A stretch of DNA of 64,000 bases. It comes from Paenibacillus piscarius (GTDB lineage: Bacteria; Bacillota; Bacilli; Paenibacillales; Paenibacillaceae). Both the position numbers and the translations under genes were made by a program. The notes beneath the pieces were generated by a model, which saw only the letters and a program-made list of their open reading frames with translations, ran no database searches and was not told the DNA's origin. Of the stretch, positions 32,783 through 40,753 are shown one piece after another; the stretch's first letter is position 1; each line of letters opens with the position of its first letter. Location: positions 62,001-126,000 of the forward strand of contig NZ_JAIEUI010000015.1 of the NCBI RefSeq assembly GCF_022234545.1, given 5' to 3'.

Positions 32783-32823
32783 AGAGACAAACCCCACCAT
32801 AAGCGGAGGGGCCTGAAGTCTCT
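32783..32823 (-). terminator. Hairpin between frr and uppS
   Basis: AGAGAC...GTCTCT enclosing CCCC...GGGG on the minus strand, followed by TTTC. It occupies the gap after frr. It is a probable partial terminator or mRNA stabiliser inside the operon. Confidence 0.5.
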
Positions 32824-32832
32824 TGAATTTCA

Positions 32833-33387
32833 TTATACTTCCATAATCTCTTTTTCTTTGGACAAGAGCACTTTATCGACTTCAGCTATGAACTTATCCG
32901 TTGATTTCTGGATATCTTCCTGATGTCCATGAGATTCGTCTTCGGAAATGCCATTCTTCTCCATCTTCTTAATGTCATCGTTGGCATCGCGGCGGATGTT
33001 GCGGATGGCTACCTTAGCTTCTTCGCCGAATTTCTTGGTGAGCTTCACCAGCTCGCTGCGGCGCTCTTCGGTAAGCGGAGGAATCGACAAGCGGATGATC
33101 GTACCGTCATTAGCCGGTGTAATGCCGACATCCGATTTCTGGATGGCCCGTTCGATGTCGGACATTGAGCTTTTGTCCCACGGCTGGATCATCAGTGTCC
33201 GGGAATCCGGGGTGCTGATGTTAGCCAGCTGATTGATTGGAGTCGGAGCACCGTAATACTCCACTTGAATGCGATCCAGCAGCGACGCCGAAGCGCGTCC
33301 CGCCCGCAATGTTGCCAGATCCCGCTTCAGCGAGAGAATCGCCTTTTCCATACGCTCTTCGGCATTCTTCTTGACCGATTGTGGCAT
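32833..33387 (-). CDS. frr: Ribosome recycling factor
   Basis: A 184-residue RRF that splits post-termination ribosomes together with EF-G. Features: MEKAILSLKRDLATLRAGRA, the hinge region VEYYGAPTPINQLANIS, and the helical KLTKKFGEEAKVAIRNIRRD. The ATG shares one base with the pyrH stop (TAATG). Length is normal (185 in B. subtilis). Confidence 0.98.
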   Translation of the reverse strand: MPQSVKKNAEERMEKAILSLKRDLATLRAGRASASLLDRIQVEYYGAPTPINQLANISTPDSRTLMIQPWDKSSMSDIERAIQKSDVGITPANDGTIIRLSIPPLTEERRSELVKLTKKFGEEAKVAIRNIRRDANDDIKKMEKNGISEDESHGHQEDIQKSTDKFIAEVDKVLLSKEKEIMEV

Positions 33388-34115
33388 TAATTTACACTCC
33401 CTTTGACCATCGTCCCGATTCTTTCACCGAGAACGACACGTTTGATATTGCCTTGCTCTGTAATAGCAAACACAATGAGCGGTATATTATTATCCATGCA
33501 GAGAGAGGAAGCGGTGGAATCCATAACCCCCAGGTTTTTGTTCAGAATATCCATATAAGTAAGCTGCTCATACTTCACAGCGGTGCTGTCCTTGAATGGG
33601 TCTGCAGAGTAGACGCCGTCCACTTTGTTCTTGGCCATCAGAATGACCTCTGCTTCAATCTCAGCCGCGCGGAGCGCAGCCGTCGTATCTGTCGAGAAGA
33701 ACGGATTCCCGGTTCCTGCAGCGAAGATAACTACACGGCCCTTCTCCAGATGCCGGATGGCCCGGCGGCGGATATAGGGCTCCGCAATCTGCTGCATGGC
33801 GATGGAGGTCTGCACCCGGGTAGGGACATCGATCTGCTCCAGGGCGTCCTGAAGGGCCAGCGAGTTCATAACTGTTGCCAGCATCCCCATGTAATCTGCT
33901 GTAGCGCGGTCAATTCCGCTTGCGCTTCCGGCGATTCCGCGCCAGATGTTGCCGCCGCCGCACACAATCGCAACCTGTACTCCAAGCTCAACGACTTCTT
34001 TAACCTGCTCTGCAATGGAGATAATCGTGTCGGCATCGATGCCATAGCCGTTCTGTCCGGCCAGCGACTCTCCGCTGACCTTAAGGACTACTCTCTTAAA
34101 TACCGGTTGTTCCAA
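33387..34115 (-). CDS. pyrH: UMP kinase
   Basis: A 242-residue amino-acid-kinase-fold UMP kinase. Motifs are FKRVVLKVSGESLAG at the N terminus, VCGGGNIWRGIAGSA near 50-64, and FAAGTGNPFFSTDTTAALRA near 130-149. The start is TTG at 34115, 7 nt after GAGGG. It is hexameric and regulated by GTP and UTP in the family. It is coupled to frr by a one-base overlap and separated from tsf by a terminator-like stem. Confidence 0.97.
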   Translation of the reverse strand: MEQPVFKRVVLKVSGESLAGQNGYGIDADTIISIAEQVKEVVELGVQVAIVCGGGNIWRGIAGSASGIDRATADYMGMLATVMNSLALQDALEQIDVPTRVQTSIAMQQIAEPYIRRRAIRHLEKGRVVIFAAGTGNPFFSTDTTAALRAAEIEAEVILMAKNKVDGVYSADPFKDSTAVKYEQLTYMDILNKNLGVMDSTASSLCMDNNIPLIVFAITEQGNIKRVVLGERIGTMVKGSVN

Positions 34116-34137
34116 CTGTATACCCTCACTTTCTTAC

Positions 34138-34175
34138 AAAAGACGGAACACTTCTTGTATGTGTTCCGCTCTTTT
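34138..34175 (-). terminator. Terminator-like hairpin between tsf and pyrH
   Basis: AAAAGA-(G)-CGGAACAC / GTGTTCCG-TCTTTT on the minus strand: a 14-bp stem with one bulged G, followed by GTAAG. The A/T-rich base of the stem provides a U-tract only as part of the stem. It is likely a partial terminator. Confidence 0.65.
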
Positions 34176-34217
34176 GATGCTTGCCTTTATTCAGTTCATG
34201 CTAATGTTATGCAGCTC

Positions 34218-34868
34218 TTATTGGTTCACTTGTGCCATTACTTCTTCAACGAAGTTGTCGACTTTCTTCTCAAGACCTTCACCCAGCTCGAAACGTACGA
34301 AGCGGCGGATGGAGATGTTCTCACCGATGGTGCTGATCTTCTCGTTCAGCAGCTGGGAGATTGTCTTGTCAGGGTCTTTCACAAATGGCTGTTCCAGCAG
34401 GCAGAATTCTTCATAGAACTTGCTGATGCGGCCTTCTACCATTTTTTCAACGATTTTTTCCGGCTTGCCTTCGTTCAGTGCCTGAGCCTTAAGGATTTCC
34501 TTTTCTTTCTCTACATCAGCAGCCGGCACTTCTTCACGGCGTACATACAGCGGATTTGCAGCAGCGATCTGCATGGCGATGTCGCGGGCGAATTCCTTGA
34601 AGGAATCGGTTTTGCCTACAAAGTCTGTTTCGCAGTTGATTTCTACCAGAACGCCGATACGGCCGCCAGCGTGGATGTAAGATTCTACAGTACCTTCTGT
34701 AGCCACACGTCCAGCCTTGTTGGCTGCTGCAGCCAGACCTTTCTCACGAAGCAATTCAGCCGCTTTGGTAATATCGTTGTTTGCTTCTTCCAGTGCTTTT
34801 TTGCAATCAAGCATTCCTGCCCCTGTTCTTTCACGAAGTTCCTTTACTGCCTTTGCATCTACTGCCAT
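34218..34868 (-). CDS. tsf: Translation elongation factor Ts (short form)
   Basis: A 216-residue EF-Ts, the nucleotide exchange factor of EF-Tu. The N-terminal UBA-like domain (VKELRERTGAGMLDCKKALE) and the TDFV motif (NCETDFVGKTDSF near 79-91) that contacts EF-Tu are intact. The protein is about 75 residues shorter than B. subtilis EF-Ts (293): one of the two core subdomain repeats is reduced, similar to short forms known from Thermus. No frameshift is visible and the C terminus is in keeping with the family, so it is a natural short form. Confidence 0.96.
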   Translation of the reverse strand: MAVDAKAVKELRERTGAGMLDCKKALEEANNDITKAAELLREKGLAAAANKAGRVATEGTVESYIHAGGRIGVLVEINCETDFVGKTDSFKEFARDIAMQIAAANPLYVRREEVPAADVEKEKEILKAQALNEGKPEKIVEKMVEGRISKFYEEFCLLEQPFVKDPDKTISQLLNEKISTIGENISIRRFVRFELGEGLEKKVDNFVEEVMAQVNQ

Positions 34869-34933
34869 TTGTTATTCCCTCCAGATCATAGTCTTTGTCA
34901 CACGCATTCGCCAAGCTATACTTGCTTGCATCT

Positions 34934-34979
34934 TAAAAAAAGGGCAGTGAGAGGTTATCCACCTGCCAACCACCCTTTT
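34934..34979 (-). terminator. Intrinsic terminator between rpsB and tsf
   Basis: GGCA-(G)-GTG...CAC-TGCC on the minus strand, followed by seven T. An alternative pairing, AAAAGGG with CCCTTTT, encloses it. It is likely a partial terminator lowering tsf relative to rpsB. Confidence 0.75.
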
Positions 34980-35012
34980 CATTTAAGTTCTTGTTTATGT
35001 TCCGGTTACTAC

Positions 35013-35714
35013 TTAGGCTGTAGTTGTATCTTCGCCTTGGTGCGCTTCAACAACGGCGTCAGCCATTTTACCAGTCAGGAGCTTAACGGCGCGGATCGCG
35101 TCGTCATTACCCGGGATAACGTAGTCAATTTCGTCCGGATCGCAGTTGGTATCAACGATAGCTACAATTGGGATACCCAATTTGCGGGCTTCAGCCACTG
35201 CAATACGCTCTTTGCGCGGATCAATAATGAACAGGGCGCTTGGAAGGCCCTTCATGTTCTTGATGCCGCCCAGGAATTTCTCAAGGCGATCTTTCTCTTT
35301 GCGGAGAAGGATAACTTCTTTCTTAGGCAGTACTGCGAAGGTACCGTCTTCTTCCCAAGCTTCCAGCTTCTTCAGGCGGTCAATACGCTTCTGAATGGTC
35401 TGGAAGTTAGTCAGGGTACCGCCCAGCCAGCGCTGGTTGATGAAGAACATACCGGAACGTTCAGCTTCTTCCTTCACGGAATCCTGAGCCTGTTTCTTAG
35501 TTCCCACGAACAGGATTGTGCCGTTGTCGCCAGCCACGCTCTTAACAAAGTTGTAAGCTTCCTCTACCTTTTTGACTGTTTTCTGCAGGTCAATAATGTA
35601 AATTCCGTTTCTTTCAGTGAAGATATAACGATCCATCTTAGGGTTCCAACGACGGGTCTGGTGACCAAAGTGAACCCCAGCTTCGAGAAGCTGTTTCATG
35701 GAGATTACTGCCAT
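35013..35714 (-). CDS. rpsB: 30S ribosomal protein S2
   Basis: A 233-residue S2. I start it at ATG 35714 (MAVISMKQLLEAGVHFGHQ), 8 nt after TAGGAGGTG. Signature parts are GVHFGHQTRRWNPKM, FVGTKKQAQDSVKEEAERSG and ALFIIDPRKERIAVAEA. It has its own promoter and a 130-nt leader, making it the start of the rpsB-tsf-pyrH-frr transcription unit; the preceding fla/che genes end just upstream, as in B. subtilis. Confidence 0.98.
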   Translation of the reverse strand: MAVISMKQLLEAGVHFGHQTRRWNPKMDRYIFTERNGIYIIDLQKTVKKVEEAYNFVKSVAGDNGTILFVGTKKQAQDSVKEEAERSGMFFINQRWLGGTLTNFQTIQKRIDRLKKLEAWEEDGTFAVLPKKEVILLRKEKDRLEKFLGGIKNMKGLPSALFIIDPRKERIAVAEARKLGIPIVAIVDTNCDPDEIDYVIPGNDDAIRAVKLLTGKMADAVVEAHQGEDTTTA

Positions 35715-35872
35715 CTTCACACACCTCCTAGGTTTGGTTTATTGTGTGTCTCCTCCGCCGCGTGTCATCTTTCGGCAAGACTTTCTTCAGAAGAAAGCAC
35801 CCCTTGTCGAAATCAACCGGCGTGTGTTTTAACACCGTCAATTACTATAACATATTAAAACTTCCTGTGCAA
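35715..35872 (-). promoter_or_regulatory. rpsB promoter and structured leader
   Basis: TTGCAC (35867-35872), 17 nt, TATAGT (35844-35849) on the minus strand. The leader of about 130 nt holds CTTTCTTC-T-GAAGAAAG and GTGTTAAAACAC stems. S2 leaders often carry autoregulatory structure; I cannot assign a known family here. Confidence 0.7.
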
Positions 35873-35906
35873 CGATTACTGCAAAGTTATTCATTTTGCA
35901 CGGGCA

Positions 35907-36545
35907 TTATTTTTTGACTGTAATCAGCTTGTCAATAATCGAGTTGATGCTCTCCCCTTTGGCGAAGCTGTAACTGCCATATTGAATAATTTTGTTGACC
36001 TTGCGGCTGTTCGCAGCCTGCAGGAATTTATCCTTGTCCTGAATAACGCCAGCCTCGGCAAGCACATCAGCGGTCTGGGCAAGATTGATGCCTGTTGGAA
36101 TCCTCACGGAGATCGTCTCATTCGCAGCGGCCCCGGGGGACTCCGGTGCAGCCGGTGCCTTGGCTCCCCCGCCTGCCGGACTGCTCTGCGGCTTCGCAGG
36201 TGCGGATGGCAGTCCCGGTGAAGCCGCCGCACTTGGCGCAGCTGCCGCCTTGGGTGAGGCCGCAGGTGCAGGGGTTGGCGAAGCCGGAGCAGGTGCAGCT
36301 TCAGTTGCGGGCTGCTCCCCGCCTTCGGAAGACGCGCCTGGTGCCCCTCCTTCCGGCATTGCTGTTGCTTGAGCATCTGCCTCTGCCGCCGGGTCAACCA
36401 CCGTCATGTTCAGCCGGGCGGCTTCCTGTACCAGTTCCTCCCTGCTCATCGGAGCAGTCCTGCCGGCAATCATCAGCTGGAGCAGCAGAGCTCCTGCAAT
36501 CAGGCCAACTCCCAATCCCAGCATGAAGTAGCGGTTCCTGATCAT
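35907..36545 (-). CDS. Membrane-anchored Ala/Pro-rich protein with MltG/LysM-like C terminus
   Basis: A 212-residue protein with an N-terminal membrane anchor (about 7-27, YFMLGLGVGLIAGALLL), an Ala/Pro-rich linker (about 55-140) and a folded C-terminal segment (about 147-210). The C-terminal part (SVRIPTGINLAQTADVLAEA, then GVIQDKDKFLQA) resembles the LysM-like N-terminal domain of YceG/MltG transglycosylases. The catalytic domain of MltG is entirely missing, so it is not a lytic enzyme. Its ATG overlaps the swrB-like stop as ATGA and it is the last gene before rpsB. A role in wall anchoring or sporulation/flagellar gene output is only inferred from location. Confidence 0.75.
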   Translation of the reverse strand: MIRNRYFMLGLGVGLIAGALLLQLMIAGRTAPMSREELVQEAARLNMTVVDPAAEADAQATAMPEGGAPGASSEGGEQPATEAAPAPASPTPAPAASPKAAAAPSAAASPGLPSAPAKPQSSPAGGGAKAPAAPESPGAAANETISVRIPTGINLAQTADVLAEAGVIQDKDKFLQAANSRKVNKIIQYGSYSFAKGESINSIIDKLITVKK

Positions 36546-37117
36546 ACGGATTCCTCCTGACCGGCCAACTGCAGGATCAGCTGCACTTCACCCCGCTGCA
36601 GCCCGGCGGTCCTGGCGATGGAGTCGATCGATTTGCCCTGTTCGTGCAGCTCGAACAGCCGGGGATAGCGCAGCTTAATCGAGCTGACCGGCTTCGGCTT
36701 GGCCGGCGGCATCTCCTCAGGAGCCTCACGCTCTTCAGCCTGGGGCTTACCGGTTGAGGCCGCCGCAGCGTCTCTTCCGAAGGCAGCCGTCAGCTGGAGC
36801 AGGCCCTTCTCTTCAGCAGTAAGCCTGGCATCCATCAGCAGCAGGCTCTTCTCCAGTCCGGCTACCTGAGCGCGCAGGACGCCGATTTCCTCCTGCAGGG
36901 CGGCTTTGCCGGCCTGGGATTGACTTTTGATACTGCCGACCAGATCAAGCAGCTCCGAATTCTCACGTTCAATATCGGCCATATACAGCTCCAGCGCCTT
37001 CTCCGCTTCCTTCAGGCTCTTTCTCTCCGAGTCCTCCCTGCCGGTTCTGGCCGGCAGACGCAGAGCATAGATGATAGCGACTGCGCCTACCAGCACGATG
37101 TATACCCATGGTTCCAA
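36542..37117 (-). CDS. swrB: SwrB-like protein (DUF6115), membrane coiled coil with C-terminal HTH
   Basis: A 191-residue protein with an N-terminal membrane segment (about 4-20), a coiled coil (about 30-105), a Pro/Glu linker and a C-terminal helix-turn-helix-like motif (HEQGKSIDSIARTAGLQRGE near 157-176). This is the layout of B. subtilis SwrB (YlxL), a single-pass protein that helps the basal body become export-competent. The location between sigD and rpsB also matches. The start is TTG at 37117, 9 nt after AGGAG. The sequence between the ends is not conserved enough for me to prove orthology. Confidence 0.78.
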   Translation of the reverse strand: MEPWVYIVLVGAVAIIYALRLPARTGREDSERKSLKEAEKALELYMADIERENSELLDLVGSIKSQSQAGKAALQEEIGVLRAQVAGLEKSLLLMDARLTAEEKGLLQLTAAFGRDAAAASTGKPQAEEREAPEEMPPAKPKPVSSIKLRYPRLFELHEQGKSIDSIARTAGLQRGEVQLILQLAGQEESV

Positions 37118-37156
37118 ATGTCTAATCTCCTTCTGCGTTCAATTCTTGCCAGCCTC

Positions 37157-37465
37157 TCAAAGACTGAAGTCAATCCGGTGCCCCTTAAAGGGGTGTTCGG
37201 CTTCATGGGTATCCTCCGGCTTCTCCTGTTTGCGGGGATAGGCCTGGCCCCCGGAGCGGCCGCCCTTGCCGCCGTCCCGCAGCGCTGATTCAGCGGACTC
37301 GTCCACCTCACTGCTGCGCTGCGCAATCTCCTGAGTCTGCTTGACATTCTGGCCGGCCAGCTGCTGCTGGTCAAGCGCAGGACGCTGCTGCAGGTTAGTC
37401 TGGATTCTGCCTGCATCATGGGTGCGGGGCAGTGCAATTTGCAGTTCCACCGGCTTCATACTCAT
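37157..37465 (-). CDS. Conserved hypothetical, small hydrophilic protein of the fla/che operon
   Basis: A 102-residue, highly charged, Gln-rich protein without hydrophobic segments. The first part, MKPVELQIALPRTHDAGRIQ, is a pattern I have seen in small proteins at this place in Paenibacillus-like operons; the rest is a likely disordered Glu/Arg/Gln/Gly tail (RDGGKGGRSGGQ). A start at ATG 37465 follows GAGGG. It lies between fapA and the SwrB-like gene. An overlapping open frame (37087-37437) has an implausible composition. Function unknown. Confidence 0.65.
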   Translation of the reverse strand: MSMKPVELQIALPRTHDAGRIQTNLQQRPALDQQQLAGQNVKQTQEIAQRSSEVDESAESALRDGGKGGRSGGQAYPRKQEKPEDTHEAEHPFKGHRIDFSL

Positions 37466-37535
37466 AAGATCCCTCTTCTTCCGTAATAGATTTCAGAATC
37501 AAGGAATGGCAGGCCGCCCTGAGCTGCCTGCCTGG

Positions 37536-38939
37536 TTAGATGTAAGGCGTAATGGAGATATCCCCTTCGCTGTAGATGAAGGATACCCGTTCTGTCGGAT
37601 CTTTGACAAAGCGTGTGTACCTGCCGATAACAATTTTGGAGCCGCCATAGATGGTTTTGATGACATCCACCCTGGCTCTGCCGGTATCCTCCAGCATCCG
37701 TTCTATTTCCAGCACACGCTCTTTAATCCTCTTCTCCTCGCGCAGATGGGACTGCTTCGTTGCATTGAGCTTCACCCTGAGGGCAATCTTATCCGGGGAC
37801 AGCTGTCCGTTGTTCGCGAGCTGGCCCAGCAGATACAGTGCTTTGTTCGTCTTATCCTCATTCTCTAAAAGCAGACGCAGCTCCTGGCGCAGATCGTTCA
37901 TCTCATTTCTCAGCTCAGGTACAACTCCCACCTCAATCGCTGTAGCGGTAGACATCGTGTTGCCGATCGTCCGGGCGACAACCCGGTCTCCTGCCTGCAC
38001 AACGCCCCCAACAATCAGACCCTTGGATCCGTTGCAGAGCACATCCCGTCCTGCCCGGATATTAGAATGCATAATGCTCTGCGAGACGATAATATCCTCT
38101 CCGGCAACCACATTACCATCCTGGATGAAGGATACCTTAACATTCTGTCCGGCGTTAACAAGGCCCTTATTATAACCGATAATTCCTCCTGTGATCTCGA
38201 TGGAACCGCCTGAGATAAGCTCAGCCCCTTCCACTCCGCCGACCACCCGGATATCTCCTGCCGATTTGACAGTGAAGCCGGTAAGTACATTGCCGCGAAT
38301 GACTACTGTACCAACAAAGTCAATATTGCCCGTGCTGTAATCCACGTCCCCGTTCACCTCATACACCGGGAAGACATTGATCTTGCCTTTGTCTGTGAGC
38401 GTAACCAATCCGTCAATAGCAGCGTACATGGAGGTCTCTTCCTGATCGACCAGCACATTTTTGCCTACCTTGAACCGGGCCTCCTTCCCTGGCCGGCAGG
38501 GAAGCTCCTCTCCGGTCACGGTTTTGCCCATGGTTCCGCTCTCAGCCGGAATGACCTTGGCAATGAGCTGGCCTTTTCTCACATTATGCAGCCGCACCAG
38601 CTCTTTATAATCGACCTTGCCGTCCTCCTTCTCCAGAGGTCTGCGGTCTTCTTCCATATCCACGGTCAGTACGACCCGGCCATCCTGGCCGTTTACTGCA
38701 GGCTCCCCGATGGCGATGGGCACTCTGTTCCAGAAGTATTCCTCCGGATTACTGCTGATCCGCTGGACAATATCACGCTGGATGCCGAAACGAATATTGT
38801 GACTGAACAGGAAGCTGTCAAGATCTTCGACTGAACAGGAGAAATTCTCATCCTTCTTAATGAATTGAAGGTAAGCTATTTCCTTATCATCCGAGAATGT
38901 AATGCTCAGGTATTGGCTCAATACATATTGACCGATCAA
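37536..38939 (-). CDS. fapA: FapA/DUF342 family polymer-forming-like protein
   Basis: A 467-residue DUF342 protein. The N-terminal domain (about 1-170, with RRPLEKEDGKVDYKELVRLHN) is followed by a right-handed beta-helix of Gly/Val/Ile-rich turns (about 180-330, e.g. NGDVDYSTGNIDFVGTVVIR and GGVEGAELISGGSIEITGG), then a coiled coil (about 345-430) and a short C-terminal domain. Vibrio FapA is a flagellar assembly/pole protein of this family. B. subtilis has no gene at this place. The start is TTG at 38939, after AAGGGGGAG. It lies 30 nt after sigD and before the SwrB-like genes. Its role in peritrichous Gram-positives is unclear. Confidence 0.88.
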   Translation of the reverse strand: MIGQYVLSQYLSITFSDDKEIAYLQFIKKDENFSCSVEDLDSFLFSHNIRFGIQRDIVQRISSNPEEYFWNRVPIAIGEPAVNGQDGRVVLTVDMEEDRRPLEKEDGKVDYKELVRLHNVRKGQLIAKVIPAESGTMGKTVTGEELPCRPGKEARFKVGKNVLVDQEETSMYAAIDGLVTLTDKGKINVFPVYEVNGDVDYSTGNIDFVGTVVIRGNVLTGFTVKSAGDIRVVGGVEGAELISGGSIEITGGIIGYNKGLVNAGQNVKVSFIQDGNVVAGEDIIVSQSIMHSNIRAGRDVLCNGSKGLIVGGVVQAGDRVVARTIGNTMSTATAIEVGVVPELRNEMNDLRQELRLLLENEDKTNKALYLLGQLANNGQLSPDKIALRVKLNATKQSHLREEKRIKERVLEIERMLEDTGRARVDVIKTIYGGSKIVIGRYTRFVKDPTERVSFIYSEGDISITPYI

Positions 38940-38968
38940 TTCTGCTCCCCCTTGTCACCGTCGCCCGG

Positions 38969-39757
38969 TTAATCATTTTGCATCAGAAGGTCCCGGTTCT
39001 TCTCAAGTGTACCTCTTAGCCGCAAAATCGCTTTAGAATGAAGCTGCGAGATCCGCGAAGGCGATAACGACATCACCTCGGCAATCTCACTTAATGATAA
39101 ATCCTCATAATATAAAAGGGACACTACGGTCCGTTCTTTCACTGTTAGTTTCTCGATGCCCTTGGTTAGCGTATCCCGCAGATAGAATTCATTTACCTTA
39201 CGGTCCGGATTCTTGGCTTTGTCGTCCACCAGGATGGACATGCGCGTCTCGGATTCTTCTTCACGAATCGGATCTTCCAGTGAACAGAGTGACATTACCG
39301 CAACATCCTGCAGCATGGTCTGAAACTCCGTCTCTGAAATATTCAGGTACTGGCTCATTTCTTCGTCACTTACGGACCGCAGATACTTCTGTTCCAGCTG
39401 CTGGTAAGCGTCCTCGATTTTTTTTGCTTTTTCGCGGACCGATCTCGGAACCCAGTCACTCTGCCGCAGCGAATCAAGGATAGCGCCCCGTACCCGCCAG
39501 GAGGCATAGGTCTGGAACTGTAGCCCCCGCTTGTAATCGAATTTTTCAATGGCGTCAATCAGCCCCATCACCCCGTTGCTGGCCAGATCATCCTTGGATA
39601 CGTTTTTGGGCAGGCCCACCGCCAGACGGCTGGATACGTAATCAACAATATGGAGATAACTCTCAATCAGCTTTTTTTTGGCTTCAGGATTACCGTGTTC
39701 TTTCCATTGCTCCCAGAGCATATCTGTTTCCGACTGAGCTGCTTTACGCTCGTTCAA
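38969..39757 (-). CDS. sigD: Flagellar sigma factor (SigD/FliA)
   Basis: A 262-residue sigma-28 that transcribes late flagellar, chemotaxis and autolysin genes. Region 2 lies near 30-90 with DDLASNGVMGLIDAIEKFDY and QFQTYASWRVRGAILDSLR, region 3 near 100-165, and region 4 near 200-255 with LSLSEIAEVMSLSPSRISQL. B. subtilis SigD has 254 residues. The start is TTG at 39757, after GGGTG. It is encoded late in the fla/che operon, as in B. subtilis, and is held off by FlgM (not in this window). Confidence 0.97.
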   Translation of the reverse strand: MNERKAAQSETDMLWEQWKEHGNPEAKKKLIESYLHIVDYVSSRLAVGLPKNVSKDDLASNGVMGLIDAIEKFDYKRGLQFQTYASWRVRGAILDSLRQSDWVPRSVREKAKKIEDAYQQLEQKYLRSVSDEEMSQYLNISETEFQTMLQDVAVMSLCSLEDPIREEESETRMSILVDDKAKNPDRKVNEFYLRDTLTKGIEKLTVKERTVVSLLYYEDLSLSEIAEVMSLSPSRISQLHSKAILRLRGTLEKNRDLLMQND

Positions 39758-39836
39758 CGGCTTTCACCCTTCCCAAAGTGTAGTCAGCGGGCCTGATGCG
39801 GCGCGGGGAACACGGACTTCAAACCGCAGTACACGC

Positions 39837-40253
39837 TTATTCTTCTTTCAGGTGACGAACGGCCTTGGCCAATTCTTCAGGATCTTTCATAGAGACCAGC
39901 TTCGGAGGCTGTAACGGCTTGAAATCCCCATGTTCGGTGCTCTCATTGTCCTTCTTGGGGGTTAGCAGATCCTTCAGCTCCTGCTCTTCATCAGGTGTAC
40001 TGATATCGAGCTTCCCGCCAAGCCCATCTCCCAGACCGGAGGGGCCGGATTCCACATCACCGGACTCGTCAGAATTTCCAATAATAACACTGAGTACCCA
40101 TCTCAGGAGAAAAGCAAGCACAAACCAGATGATAAATCCGTAAATGCCCCGGATCAGGCTGGTTCCCACTACATTGTGTCCGTTGTTTGCGAGAAAGGTA
40201 ATAACAAATCCAACCAGCCCGGCTGCAACATTCAGCAATAGCTTTTTGCTCAT
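39837..40253 (-). CDS. Uncharacterised two-TM protein between cheD and sigD
   Basis: A 138-residue protein with two hydrophobic helices (about 6-24 and 35-60) joined by a short loop, then an acidic, probably disordered cytoplasmic tail (GDVESGPSGLGDGLGGKL, then LTPKKDNESTEHGDFK) ending DPEELAKAVRHLKEE. It is 2 nt after cheD and 79 nt before sigD, so it is part of the operon. B. subtilis has no clear counterpart at this point. I do not recognise the family; a helper of membrane assembly or sigma control is speculation. Confidence 0.75.
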   Translation of the reverse strand: MSKKLLLNVAAGLVGFVITFLANNGHNVVGTSLIRGIYGFIIWFVLAFLLRWVLSVIIGNSDESGDVESGPSGLGDGLGGKLDISTPDEEQELKDLLTPKKDNESTEHGDFKPLQPPKLVSMKDPEELAKAVRHLKEE

Positions 40254-40255
40254 GG

Positions 40256-40753
40256 CTATATTTCCTTTTGGCCTTTTTGAACGCTGCGGATAAAAATCAC
40301 TCCCGTATTGCAGGAGATTTCTATCGTGCGCCCGTAGTTACCGCCCGTATCCTCCGCAATCAGCGGAATACGGAGGGCGTCAAGAGCAAGCTTGCAGGAT
40401 TCCACATTACGAGGCCCGATCCTCATGGTGTCGCTCCCGCCCGCAAAGGCGAACATCTGTGAGCCTCCGGCCATCTTGGCCACAATCCGGCTTCTGACCG
40501 CACCCAGCGCAAGCAGGCGCGATAATAGCTCCGGCACAGCCGTATCAGCGAATTTGGCGATATTCAGCTGCCCTTCCCGCGCGATGTCTGACGAAGGCAG
40601 CATGACATGGGCCATGCCCGCCAGCTTTTTGCCGGGATCAAACAGAGTCAGGCCAACGCAGGAGCCAAGACCGGTCGTACGGATAAGACTGTCCTGGCCG
40701 CCCACATTAAGATCCGCCATGCCTACTTTAATGATGCTTTGCTCTTCAATCAT
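40256..40753 (-). CDS. cheD: Chemoreceptor deamidase CheD
   Basis: A 165-residue enzyme that deamidates receptor Gln to Glu and is bound by CheC. The catalytic residues are Cys32 in TTGLGSCVGLTLFD, His49 in AGMAHVMLP and probably Thr26. Length fits B. subtilis CheD (166). Its ATG overlaps the cheC stop by 8 nt. Together with cheC it forms an adaptation system that does not need CheR/CheB alone. Confidence 0.97.
   Translation of the reverse strand: MIEEQSIIKVGMADLNVGGQDSLIRTTGLGSCVGLTLFDPGKKLAGMAHVMLPSSDIAREGQLNIAKFADTAVPELLSRLLALGAVRSRIVAKMAGGSQMFAFAGGSDTMRIGPRNVESCKLALDALRIPLIAEDTGGNYGRTIEISCNTGVIFIRSVQKGQKEI

Noticed and set aside
33381..35858. An 825-codon plus-strand frame across pyrH, tsf and rpsB
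   Set aside because: It covers three conserved genes on the other strand and their intergenic terminators. Composition is implausible (runs of His, Phe, Cys) and no ribosome binding site fits.
37087..37437. Protein of 116 residues on the minus strand overlapping the 102-residue gene
   Set aside because: Its frame starts without a site and overlaps swrB; the product is rich in Arg and Ser, as in out-of-frame reading.
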